Below are positions 20,701 to 31,129 of a DNA stretch of 64,000 nt, in pieces. Every line of letters starts with the position of its first letter. The stretch's first letter is position 1. Made by a program: the position numbers and the translations under genes. The notes under the pieces were generated by a model. That model did not search any database. It saw only the letters and a program-made list of their open reading frames with translations, and was not told where the DNA came from. Source of the stretch: Fusarium oxysporum f. sp. lycopersici 4287 (taxonomy: Eukaryota > Ascomycota > Sordariomycetes > Hypocreales > Nectriaceae); the NCBI RefSeq assembly GCF_000149955.1, contig NC_030991.1:3760187-3824186 (forward strand). The letters are read 5' to 3'.

Positions 20701-22132
20701 ATGGTACAACTTATTCTTAACATCAATGACGGCACTGATTCCGATAACTACTCCGGCGATTCCTACGTACAAGAAAAGTTCAGAAACACGCCAAATACTA
20801 GAGTTATGCACATCGACGAGCCGAGGCAAGTCAGTTGGGCACGCACGATGAGTAGTGATGAGAAAAGAGATTGGGAAAGCGTTGCGGGAAAACTAAAGGA
20901 CTTGAAACAAAACCCTAGGATTGCACTACTCACAGGAAGCGTAACCGGGGATTATATTAACAGCAAGACTGACCTCAGCGCCGATGAGCGCTCTATAGTA
21001 AGCATTCATATTCTATGAGTCAATAAGTTCTTGGATACTGACACGGCCTCCCTAGCTCCGCAAGGGAGTCTCATCGGGCCCAGGTCCGATGCAAGATGCA
21101 AAAACTCAAGCTTGGCTTACCGCTTGGGACAAGGCAAACTTTGTAGCTAACCAGGCTCAACGACCACACACAATCTTCGTCGATTTTGCCAGTCTTGAAC
21201 GCACTCATAACCCTGTGAACTTCAGTGTTCATACAGGTAACCACCTCGTCTTGAGAACAGCGCAGGAAATTAAGCTATGGAAAGAGATCAACCGAATATC
21301 CTCAGACCCAGAGCGCCACCAAAGCGTGAAAAGTTGGTTTGACCACTCCATCGAGCATGCGAGTAAGAAAGGGGCTGGACTCGGCGCTTCAGTGGAGATC
21401 CTAGACAGAGAGAAGCTATATCAGGACATGAAGCAGGCCGAGGAAGTCACGATCTTTGTAGGCGCTTCTCTAGGACTTGTGTCATTTCTTCTTGACAGAG
21501 GCATGATGGATAGGGATATGAAACTCGAGAAAGTGAAAGTGATCATGCAAGGAGTGAGTGAAACGGGCAAAGTGGGAACATTGCAATGATGTCTAACGAT
21601 GAATTAGGGCTCAATGAATAGCAACGAAAACATTTTCGGAGAAGCATTCAACTTTGCCTTAGACAAAAAGGCTGCGAAAAATGTTTTCTGTCATGTCCAG
21701 CAGTTTGGAAGTTTTACTCTTATACCAACGCAAACAGCACGAAAGCTGAAGTTCTCCGTCAAGGGACTTGTGGGATTTGGAGGTGATCCTCTACTGAAGC
21801 TGATAGAAGCATTCAACGATAGACAAGAGGAGACAGAGGTCGCCCTCCTAAAAGGCAACTTGCCGGAGAGGATCGACAAACTAGAAAGAAAGAACATTAT
21901 ACAGTCGGACTTGGCAGCATTTATGCTTGCAACCAGGTTCGGTGAATCTTTGGGAGTTAAGCGAGCGCCAGGATGTATTGAGGACAGTGGTACACAGGGT
22001 GCGATGTTGGTCAGGGAGACGGATCCAAAAGATGGCCGATTCGACCTGCTCCTCCTCCAGAGCAGCGTCACGCTCGATGGAAAAGGACTTCTAACTTGTC
22101 TCAATGCAAATGAGTATGCGGGGGGGAAGTAA
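20701..22132 (+). CDS. Nucleoside-hydrolase-like protein with altered active-site motifs
   Basis: The exons are 20701-20997, 21056-21553 and 21608-22132, giving 439 residues. Both introns (58 and 54 nt) have GTAAGC/GTGAGT donors and keep the frame: SI|LRKGVSS and MQG|GSMNSNENIF. ATG 20701 sits in a good context (CAACACAATGG). The arrangement recalls inosine-uridine nucleoside hydrolases. An N-terminal strand plus acidic loop (LILNINDGTDSDN) stands where DTDPGIDD is usual. The VKVIMQGG glycine motif is present, followed by NIFGEAFNFALDKKAAKNVF where N..AEFN...DP.AA..V is usual. The usual aspartate of the first motif is asparagine and the glutamate before FN is alanine. The late HDP motif is not evident. 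It may be a non-catalytic or divergent member. The gene itself looks intact. Confidence 0.6.
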
Positions 22133-23138
22133 CAGATAAGAGATAATCGCAGCCGGCTGGAAGAGGGAACCTGACTAGGAGGGCAGGCTTGCGAGGCTCA
22201 GGTGAATCTATCATTGGATACAGGTAGGCCAAGAAAGGAACGTATCTTGGTAGAAGAGCGATAACGCAGAACAATAATTTTCCAGCAATACAGTTGAGCA
22301 GCTAAAAGTGACACCGCTCTCCTAATTACGATGGGTCATCGGCTGAAGTGGAGCGGCGCCAGCCTAGATTCAATGAACAGCGCGCTATAAGCGCCGCCGC
22401 CTTTCGGGTAAAGCCCGCGATGAATAAGACTTGGAATGAAACATTTCAGCTAATCCGTTGTTGCACTCAAGCATATGGTATGTCTATCATTTAGAGACGA
22501 TGACGAAGCAGCAAGCAACGAACTTACCGCTATTAATTTCCCCGAACCTACCTTTGCCGGGAGTCCAAGAAGCAATAGACGCCGGCACCCTCCTGTCCCG
22601 GTTGTGGCACTGCAGCTAGTCCACTTTCGGACCTTTTTTTACTAAATTTCAAAGATGAATCATAGAAGTTTTAAAACTCGTCTTCATTAAGATTTCGTGT
22701 TTACTGCTTAAATTGAAAGAGAAAATTGGATCTTACCCCCCCTGTTAGTTGATACACCCTGCTGAACCATCAAGAGCTTTTGCGACTTTTCACCATACCA
22801 GCGCCGGAGTCAGCTGAGTTCTGGGCGACGAGGTTGACTACCAACACTGGACCTACCCATTCCCTTATTGCAACTATTGGGGCGCTGTCCTTCTCTTCTT
22901 TCCTCTTCTATCCGCAAGAGCAGTGAAGTATTGGAACATGGTTGAGCGAATGAAACTAAGCACGGAAAGGACTATACTCCTGAGACGTAGTCAATGTATG
23001 TCTCAACTTTTTCCACTTCCGTTGCCACTTCCGCACCTCCATTCCCGTATCTCCATTTCTCCAGTCGAACCATTCGTGGTCATAGTTATGTCAAGGTTCT
23101 CTTTATATTGCGGGTTTTTAAATGATCTACTAATCGTG
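22133..23138. other. Interval without a supported gene
   Basis: About 1 kb. A GTCCACTTTCGGACC inverted stretch near 22618-22632 might be a decayed transposon end. Frames at 22923-23171 are low-complexity and unsupported. Confidence 0.3.
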
Positions 23139-23640
23139 CTACCCTTCCTTACGGCAATGGCGGGTGACTGAGCAGACATTCTCTATTGCTTGATCTCCTT
23201 CATTATCTTGAATGCGTCGAGGTGATGTTTCTAATTTCTCCACCTCTTTATCGCCTGAAAAGGTGTTATATAAACACGAAACGTCTTTGGTTGTGCCGAA
23301 GATACTTGTGATGCCTCGAAGCTCGATGGGATCCGAAGTGGACTCCAAGTCCTGCACATTGACTTAAAGCTTGCTTTCGCCGAAGGTTATGATTGAAGAT
23401 TCCTTATTAATGTAGCTCGGTTTTAAGCCTTCATAAAATAGTTTTTTATACTTTTCCTTGTGTTCTGCGCTAATGCCATTAACAAGTAAAAGGAGCTTCT
23501 TTCCACACATGTCTCATTTCAATACGTAGGGCAAATCTGTTCCAGCAAGTAATAGAGCAGACGAAACTCCATTCTCCAACCCGATACCATTGATCCCTTT
23601 GGCGAAGTCAAATCCTTTCAAAGAGAAACGAGAGTTCGAG
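23139..23640 (-). pseudogene. Relic of a polyketide-synthase ketosynthase domain
   Basis: The minus strand shows, in the order expected of a ketosynthase, GFDFAKGINGIGLENGVSSALLL (position about 23625-23550), matching the FD.A.GYGRGEGV..VLL region, and then QDLESTSDPIELRGITSIFG (about 23356-23295), matching the HGTGT..GDPIE....VFG region. The histidine and GTGT are altered, and stop codons lie between the blocks. The rest of the enzyme is not found nearby. The assignment rests mainly on the DPIEL block. Confidence 0.45.
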
Positions 23641-23973
23641 GTTTAAGGTTGAGGGGCTCATCTTGATACGTGGTTACAAATCCCCGTTCTGTGTCACAAG
23701 GGCTTTATATGTATTTTTGTATAAAGATAAGGGCAGTAACAAAAGCCGACAAACTTCATTATGGAGAGCTAATAAAGCCAAAGAGTCAGCGAAAGAAAGA
23801 ATAGACAATATAGTACAGGAAATCTCAAGTTTAGTTTCCCTCCCGATATTAGTGTTCTTGCTACTTTCGCAGACGAGAACAGGAATTAGAGATGGAATTT
23901 TAGCAGTTGAACCTGAAATGCACTATATTCAAGGTTGGGTTTCTAAAATTCTCATATTCAATTATTCTTCTTA

Positions 23974-24136
23974 CAGGGATGATCGAAAGGAGTGTCCGCG
24001 CTTCGCTGGTGAAGGTGAATTATACGGACCCATTCCAGACAGGATTAATACTTTACGATGGGTGCTGGCGGCGCCCACGGTCTACAACAATTCTATCGAA
24101 GCAGAGGAAAGCGGACACTCCTTTCGGCTCTCCCTG
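23974..24136. mobile_element. MITE-B copy 2 (163 bp, TA target)
   Basis: Same length as the copy at 17107-17269 but inverted. The left end is CAGGGATGATCGAAAGGAG; the right end read inward is CAGGGAGAGCCGAAAGGAG. TA flanks both ends (23972-23973, 24137-24138). Interior landmarks CCAGACAGGAT and GCCCACGGTCTAC also match copy 1 after inversion. Confidence 0.85.
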
Positions 24137-24348
24137 TACCCGATGTTACTTTTTCAGGAGGGAAATTGGACACGAATTACCTGTACTTGTACTATGAGAG
24201 AACTTGATATAGTCTAGGTAACTTCGTGGTCCTATATTGTCTGTCTTTGCTTTTTCATCGTTTCGTATAAGAAGTCCCGTTCCGCCGGCATGGCATAATC
24301 TTGCCCAAGGATTGAGATAGATAGATACTCCCTCTCCTGTGAAACAGC

Positions 24349-24722
24349 ATGAAGACCAGATCACAGACAAAGGCTGAGGAAAGATCTTCATATCCGTGCA
24401 TTCGTAACCTAACCCATCGCGGAGAGCTCAGTATCGCGTACATGAAATTTACTCCTGCTGAGAACAAGTATACTATGGGTGTAAGGTGGCCAGATGGTAA
24501 AGTATCCGAGCACGATAGACAAGACATCTACGTTAAAAACCCTCAAGAGGTCGGGTGATACGAATAATAGCATTATGAAACGTTAATGTTAACGATCTAT
24601 TCTAGGTAATCAAGTTTTATGAGTCCTGTCTACAGGTACCGGTCAGCAATATCAAGACTATAAATAATACAGCTCAATGGCGCTTGGTACTGAGCAAAGA
24701 GGAAAGAGCCTTGCTAGAATAG
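24349..24722 (+). CDS. Small chromo-shadow-like protein
   Basis: Proposed exons 24349-24549 and 24606-24722 give 105 residues. The core reads YTMGVRWPDGKVSEHDRQDIY and, across the intron, KNPQEV|IKFYESCL. This follows the chromo-shadow pattern W.DG....H....Y...P...L.FYE..L of HP1 proteins. The N-terminus has a basic TRSQTKAEER stretch. No separate chromodomain is present, so the shadow-like fold would stand alone or be a truncated HP1 relative. The intron (56 nt, branch TTAAC, ending TCTAG) has an unusual GTCGGG donor. Without it the frame stops at 24556. Moderate confidence in the fold, lower in the gene model. Confidence 0.5.
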
Positions 24723-25887
24723 ATAACAATGTTTGAAGAACAGAAGTCAATGATATCTCAGAAGTATATACTACATAACGTTTCAAAGGTGCTGTGCTAT
24801 GGTGCGATTTTATATGTCCCAAAGTTGCGAACCAAGTCGTATTGTAGTTTAGCAGAATGCTAGATGATCCATTGTGGCATCGAGATGCGTCTCTCATAAC
24901 ATCCATCGGGAACATGTTAGCAAGGTGCAAGATAATCCATCCCATTAGCAAGTGTACTATCAGCCGAATGATATACGGACTCCCATTAGATGCGACCCTA
25001 TCGCGGTGTCGAAAGAGATGGAGATGGCCACTGACCGTATCGAATAGATAACTTGGGCTTGGTGAGATTCGCTACACATCCTGGAAGCTGCCGCTCATAA
25101 CATAATGGACCGTAACAATGATCTTCTCTTTCTACTTTGCGAGCTGCAGTATTCTTTTGCGTTATATTATCACCTGGTAGTCTTGTTCATTACTGGATTT
25201 GCCTTTCCATGGTAGTTATAGATACTGCCCTATCTTCGCTTGTTTATTCTGCATACCCTACATTTACGTAGGCAGGATCCATTGCTGACCGACGTTTCCA
25301 ATGTGATGCGTATAGAACGATGTTTGTACTATATACTACCTTGAACTTGCTTTGGACAACCACCTATTTAGGACAACCACCTATGTAATCGGCTACTTTG
25401 ATATTACTATGAACCGGAGCATTGTATTATGGACCTTGCTTCCTCCTTCCCTCAGATGCTACACACCCTTGTCTACATCTTTAAGAGACGTTTGGGATAT
25501 CATCAAAGGCGATCATCTGTCTTTTGATAGACCCTTACTTGAAATGGCAGTTGGGCCGACAAACGAACAACATAATAAAGCCCCGTGGGATCCTCCCGGT
25601 AGGGCACAGAGAATTTTACGACCCAGATTCAGGTCAGAACCACGCTAAGAGCCTAGGCCGAACACGGACAAAGTCGCGATATAAAAGTATACATAATTCT
25701 GGGGATCATAAAATACGGGATGCAGGTCTTCTCAAACTAATGGAGTAGTGTTGCGAATGAATCCAAAGTTGAGACGTTCCACATCCTATAACCGTATGTT
25801 ACTTCCTTAGACTCAGGCAACAAATCAGACGCTCTTGTGAATGTGAAACTGCATTTGTTCTGATATGTCCTGTGTAGAGGTGTTGTA
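24723..25887. other. Interval without a supported gene
   Basis: About 1.2 kb. A short direct repeat (GGACAACCACCTAT) occurs twice at about 25354-25386. Frames at 25352-25748 are unsupported. Confidence 0.3.
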
Positions 25888-26257
25888 CAGTAGGGTGCTG
25901 GTTCAGCTTCCGCAGTTGACTTCCAAAATATTGTCAGAAATGTCCCAAAACAGATTAAGCATCGACCGTTCGCGACATAGTCGGTGACAATCAGCTCTGC
26001 CTTCTCATACCGGTAACAGCATCATGTGAGTCTCGGCACCCGGCTATGATCTATGCCTTTAGATTGTGGGCTTTAATAGTCTTGGCGTTTATTTCTGGCT
26101 TGGGCGGGATCCACTGTTGACTTGTACTGCTTAATTCTCCTGTAGATGATGTTAGTGAACGGCGGTTTCCATCCGAACCACAGTGTTTGATCTACTTTTA
26201 GCTTTTTATGGCAAACGTCTTATAATAAATTAGTGACACTGAACCTGCACCTTACTG
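25888..26257. mobile_element. MITE-A copy 2 (370 bp, TA target)
   Basis: Ends are CAGTAGGGTGCTGGTTCAGC (left) and CAGTAAGGTGCAGGTTCAGT (right, read inward), with TA on both sides. Read in reverse, its interior matches MITE-A copy 3 at 38707-39103 over nearly its full length. Shared blocks include TATAAGACGTTTGCCAT against TATAAGATGTTTGCCAT, GTGGTTCGGATGGA, and GTTTTGGGACA. It is non-coding. Confidence 0.85.
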
Positions 26258-27132
26258 TACGATAACACAGGCCGGTTTTAAATGCATATTCACTATAGAA
26301 ATAACCCTCTTCGAGGGAACTTAATGTGATTTTGACTGTGCTTTTCATGCAGCCACGTGTGACTTCGTCAGTGGCCACGTCTTGGTGATTAAGCTTCTGC
26401 ATTGCAGTCGATCTGCTTATCCTGAAACCTAGATTTACTTATTTCTCCACACTGTTGTAACAGGTCTTCGTCAATGAGCATCCAGAGGCACCTGCAATCT
26501 TCTAGCAATCAACGATCAGGTCTTGAGACGGCTTCTTTTACCCTAGGTAGCTGCGAATAGGGCTACTTTTTGGGTCATCACTAGAGCTTGTTATTATGCT
26601 TAAATTGGGAGACATATCTTGGTTGAGGCTGTGTGCATATTGCTTTCCAAAAGCTGAAGTTAATTGGGATTCTTCAGTGTGTTGGCCTGATATGTTTCGT
26701 TGGGAAGTCATAAGCTTTACCTATCTATAGAAATAAATAAATCTTTTGCACAAACAGATTCTCCCTTAAACGCCGTACCCTTCATTGTGGCACGGACAGC
26801 AGTGGGTCACATAAGAAGGGGGTTGGCAGAGCTCCTTATATACCAATGGAGCGTTTGATCCATAGTTGGCCAAGCTAGCCAATCAGACCAACCCCGCCTT
26901 TTGACATTCAACTGTCTAGTCAGCAATTTGCTGCCAGCACACATAATCGAGAGTACGATCGTGGAAGGTCTAGTCTGTGTCAAAAAGTGCCCACGACGCA
27001 ACTTACTTGATTCAACTGACATTGATACTGCGGAGAGAATAGGCAGCGATGAATTGGTGATTATAATTTATAAATAAAGACATTTTTGATTTTTGAATTA
27101 CTACGTGAGCTAAAAATATTTTATTACCTACT
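26258..27132. other. Interval without a supported gene
   Basis: About 0.9 kb of AT-rich sequence with no recognised gene. The part next to 27133 is probably the 3' region of the following minus-strand gene. Confidence 0.3.
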
Positions 27133-28239
27133 TTAGCGTGCCCCCTCCACTTTCACAACGGTATCCAAAGCCGCCTTAGGAGTAGAATCTCTGTTATCGT
27201 TCCTCGTAAGGTCAGGTGTAGCATGCCGGTCTGCAATGCCGCCTTCGTCCTTTGAAGCTGAACTGTCATTGTACCGCTTGCGACATCGCACAGCTGCATC
27301 GATTACCGCATATTGAAGATTCGTTATCTGCTGACCTTTTTTCAAAACTTGGAGACCAACAGGAATATCTTTTAATATAGTCACCGCTTTGTCATTTTTA
27401 CATATCCTTCCGCTCTTCCTTGTACTGTTTAGCTCTGCTTCCCCTGGCTTAATAGGGGGCTTAAGATTGGGACACCAGGCCTTCTTGACAACCTCAGGCG
27501 TTTCCCACGAAGTTGTAGTCTCATCTTCGCCACGTTTCTTCCACTTCACTAATATCCTTATGCTTGGTGGAGGCCACGATTGACCGTCCTTCGGGATTAG
27601 GAGACTAATATCTTCAACCATAGCAACACCACCGAGCGCTATCATCTCATCGCCTCGGCTCCGTCTTTCTTTCCACTCTATGGGATGCACCTCAAGTTTC
27701 TTCTCATCCTCCGTCATCGTATAATTCATAAGTTTGTCGCGTGATTTCCACCTCACCATTGCGTAATCGCGTAACTTACGGGGGCCAAACCCAACTATCT
27801 TCCTCTTATTGCCGCCTTGAACGGTCACAATGGCGAGACACTCTTCATCTTTTTGTTCAATTCGGGTCTTCTCCATTTGTTCTGTAAGAGAATGTATGTT
27901 TGGGCTTTTTGTTAAAGGAACAACTTCGTCGGGATCGTCGTCGTCTGGTGGCCCATTGTCATTTGCAGGGGTTGATTCAGTTGAAGCGCTATTGGCCTGT
28001 GAGGGGCCGTTGGTCTGTGCAGGGCTGTCCGATACCGACTCAGTTGGCTCATTTATTGGTGGAGCTTCATCCATATCAACGTCCTCTACATTCTTCGGCT
28101 GATCTTCAGGGCTGTCACCGGCCTTATTCGCCTTGGCACCGACTCTTCCCGCAGGGAGCTTTTCGATTCCAGCATTAGCAGCAGCCGTCGCAGAACGAGT
28201 GTTTCGTCCTGATCTGCCACCAGTCTTTGGCTGAGCCAT
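27133..28239 (-). CDS. Orphan 368-residue protein with basic N-terminus and acidic linker
   Basis: ATG 28239 (MAQPKTGGRSGRNTRSATAAA...) has a good context. The upstream extension of the frame lacks an ATG. The N-terminal 110 residues are low complexity and acidic (EDVDMDEAPP, DDDDPDE), typical of nuclear proteins. The middle has a possible small beta-barrel, RILVKWKKRGEDETTTSWETPE, that recalls a chromo-like fold (VKW...TWEP), followed by a basic RKSGRICKNDK stretch. No catalytic motifs or signal peptide are seen. A chromatin role would fit the composition but is not shown. The single long open frame suggests an intact gene. Confidence 0.6.
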   Translation of the reverse strand: MAQPKTGGRSGRNTRSATAAANAGIEKLPAGRVGAKANKAGDSPEDQPKNVEDVDMDEAPPINEPTESVSDSPAQTNGPSQANSASTESTPANDNGPPDDDDPDEVVPLTKSPNIHSLTEQMEKTRIEQKDEECLAIVTVQGGNKRKIVGFGPRKLRDYAMVRWKSRDKLMNYTMTEDEKKLEVHPIEWKERRSRGDEMIALGGVAMVEDISLLIPKDGQSWPPPSIRILVKWKKRGEDETTTSWETPEVVKKAWCPNLKPPIKPGEAELNSTRKSGRICKNDKAVTILKDIPVGLQVLKKGQQITNLQYAVIDAAVRCRKRYNDSSASKDEGGIADRHATPDLTRNDNRDSTPKAALDTVVKVEGAR

Positions 28240-28499
28240 AATGGAAGAAGAGATGTTAGTGCAAAGATACGGCAATTATAAAGAAGACCGGCTACCGACT
28301 TTATATAGCCATACGTAAAATCACAAAAGGATCAAATAGGAATTGAATATTGCAATTATTAGCATACTCGGAGAATACACATCAGACACATATCATATCA
28401 TACAGCCGATGTCATTTAATCCCAATTGATCGAGAAATGGGAACATCAACTCACCTGCTTGGTGATCATGGCTATATATTTAAACATCCGAGGATTCAC

Positions 28500-28778
28500 T
28501 TAGATTGTCTTTACTGTAACCACCGCCTCGGAAAAATTCGATTTACGAAGACTTCTATCTGGTAAAAACCCAATATCGCCAGTATGGGAGAACCAATCTG
28601 CTTTTTCCAGGGTAGAAATAGCGTTTCTAGATCCAATACTGCTCCAGTTTATATCCCTGAGCAGATGTAATAAATACTGTGCATGTGTCTCCGAGTTCTT
28701 GGATTTACCCCCAGTATCATTGAGTGGCAACTCATCTGAGAAAGCTTGCCTGCCTGGACGTGCGATGAGCTGGGCCAA
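28500..28778 (-). pseudogene. Possible relic of an adenylation domain
   Basis: A 92-codon minus-strand frame contains ADWFSHTGDIGFLPDRSL, which resembles the (R/H)TGDL...PDGSL motif of AMP-forming/NRPS adenylation domains. The expected continuation (GR.D.Q.K.RG) and the rest of the domain are not present. Chance resemblance cannot be excluded. Confidence 0.25.
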
Positions 28779-28969
28779 GGGGATTCGTAAAAAGACCGTT
28801 CAATGGAATGGAGTTACAAATATGGATACGCCACTGGGTTTTCCTTTGTGTGTTGATGGATGTACTATATGGCCGAGTACATGCCAAAATTGTAGTCCTC
28901 TTATAAGAACTTTTGGCCTCTCTAGGGATTCCCATTAACCGAAGATGTGTCGGGAATGGACAGTTTGGT

Positions 28970-29769
28970 TCATCCATAGAACCAGTACAAGGCGGTGTAG
29001 GAGATACTATCGTTCGCCTTAGCCGTACAGCCGCGAGAGGCACCACCAGCTGTCAAGACACGATATGCAATGGAAACGCCGTGGCTGCCACCCGCATCTC
29101 CAAGGTAGAGCCAGTCAACGGCACCAGTTCCTTCAGGTCCAGCGGGAGCAGAAGCAGGGGCTTTGATACTCCCGATCTTCTTAGCGACAAGAAGGTGATT
29201 TACCTTGTCAAGATCGAAAGTAGGAACACCAGCAGAGTTAAAAAAGTGGTGACCAAGGTAAGGGATATTCTTATGCAAGCTCTCCACCTTGAGCGGCTGC
29301 TTCTTGGGGAAAGGGTTGGTAAGGGAAGCGCCGCCGCTACTGTCGCGATTCAGAGGGACTTTCTCCCGGTTGAGGACATCAGACGGAAAGGAAGCCCATT
29401 TCCTAGGTGTCAGGGATGAATGGCTCTGACCGGGGTAAAGATGTGTAATATCATAGAGGACAGCCAAGGCTCCGGTAGCTGCAGGGATGGTATTAGGCCC
29501 AGCGCAGGTATAGTTCTGAATACCGAAACCAAGAGCAATATGCCTAAGCTTTACGCCCCCAGGAGGAGCAAGGAGCTCAGAAGCTGGTGCCGTTGTTAGC
29601 GAGGCTGAGGATATTTTGCAAGACGAGAGATGAATGAAAACGTACGGCCGCCATTGACAGGAAGAACAGGGCTTCCGAGTTTACATGCTAAAAAGTTGCC
29701 AGAGTTGTGGAAAGGCGAAGCGAGAGCGGAAACAGCGAAGTTGAGAACGAGAAGAGAGTTCGCGAGCAT
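28970..29769 (-). CDS. Secreted DUF3455-family protein
   Basis: Exons 29769-29646 and 29583-28970 give 245 residues. A signal peptide is clear (MIAMLANSLLVLNFAVSALA in the longest form; a second ATG three codons downstream, at 29769, is taken here). The 62-nt intron (29584-29645) has a GTACGT donor, a CTAAC branch site, and joins NGG to PSELLAPPG in frame. The mature protein has the DUF3455 hallmarks: GVKLRHIALGFGIQNYTC, a GALAVLYDIT strand, GHHFFNSAGVPTFDL, the APASAPAGPEGTGAVDWLYL region, YRVLTAGG, and the terminal YWFYG. The family is common in ascomycete secretomes, often mislabelled malate dehydrogenase, and its biochemical role is not known. The gene looks intact. Confidence 0.85.
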
Positions 29770-29830
29770 GGCTATCATAAAGCGTGATGAGATTGTTAGG
29801 CGCAAGATTGTTCTGAGACGTCAGACGTAG

Positions 29831-31129
29831 AGATAGCGAACTCTAGAATGCAATGAGATGGTGACATTTACATCAGTTACGTTGCACATGGTAGCTATCG
29901 TAAAATAGTTTTAATGTTGAGGAAGCGGCTGGCACTGTTCACATTTGGAAATGGCAGATAAAGGATCTACACCAATCAATTTTCGGGCTGATCACTCCTA
30001 AGCCTCTTCTGGAGCCTATCAAATGTAGCATGCACATTTAGGCACTTTGAGCTCCCTTGGGAAGAAATAGTCGGCACCCTAATGCTGATGAGTTGGGTTT
30101 GCATTTTTGCGCACCGACTCATTCTATTACAGTCGTTCTTTCCGAGCGGTCTGTACGTCCAATAATGGATCACAGCTTGCTTCTATCACTGATGTACCTA
30201 CCCCTCCGCCGCTTCTTTGTTATGCCGTAATGTGGGACCAGGGATCCCGCCAATCAGAAAACCCTTAACCCTTGGAAAAGCGCTGTAGCCGACAGGGTAC
30301 CCTTGTTAGAAGCATTGTAAAGATGTGGCCAACCTAACCAGCCTAACGACTGGATTTTGGCAAGCAAAGGATGTTCCACAGCCTGAGCGCCGATTGAACT
30401 GTATCAGACTAGAAAGCTGATAACATGGGCCTACTGAGTCTCTCGAGGCGCCTTACTCGTCCCCGCAGTCAATTACCTTGGCGCCATCAGACTACCATCG
30501 AAAGACGCTAACATTACTGCTGTCTTTGTTGGGAAGCAGGCGGAAATAAAATAGAACCGGAGGTCCGTTATAATTGCCATATCTGTGTCGCTCTTGCGAC
30601 CTGTGGCATGGTGCGAGAGTGGGCTGCCAATGGTGGGGCCATCTAAAGGGCTGTGACCAATCCAGGTTTAGCTCTAGCCCATCGCATTTCCAATATCGGG
30701 CCATTTTTATTCTGTACATGTCTCATGCCAGCAAGTCCAACAGGGGCAAGAACAGCAGCTTGCAATTATCAGGCCTTCTGAGCCACAACACCAAAAGAAC
30801 TTTACCCTGCTTGGTTTTTTTTATTGGTTGAGTTCCTCTTTACAGGGGTTCGCTGCTACCATGGAGGGAAAAAAACAAAAGGAAAACAAACGTAGATGAT
30901 CGTCGCCTGTGGGGCTTTGCGTCATCAGCGCTCACAGATCAGCAATTGGATAGAGCCGGGGTATGTGTACCTTGCCATGTGAGATCGAGCGGTCTCTCTT
31001 ATATCTATAACTGCGTATACTAGTTCTCCTCTCGGACGTTCGAAAGTAAGACATAGACACTGTTACGTACGCCCTCTTCGTCACTCCTGCTCCATCGAAG
31101 AATAAGTCAGGCCGGATTTTGAGTTCGAC
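29831..31129. other. Interval without a supported gene
   Basis: About 1.3 kb. The right part is probably the promoter and 5' leader of the zinc-finger gene at 31130. Frames at 30492-30831 are unsupported. Confidence 0.35.

Noticed and set aside
23663..24217. A 184-codon plus-strand frame
   Set aside because: It runs through the non-coding MITE-B copy 2, has no homology and its composition is not protein-like.
25354..25386. Direct repeat GGACAACCACCTAT as a CRISPR-like array
   Set aside because: Only two units with almost no spacer, in a eukaryotic genome; a simple local duplication.
28913..29419. A 168-codon plus-strand frame
   Set aside because: Antisense to the DUF3455 gene, whose family motifs and signal peptide are clear.
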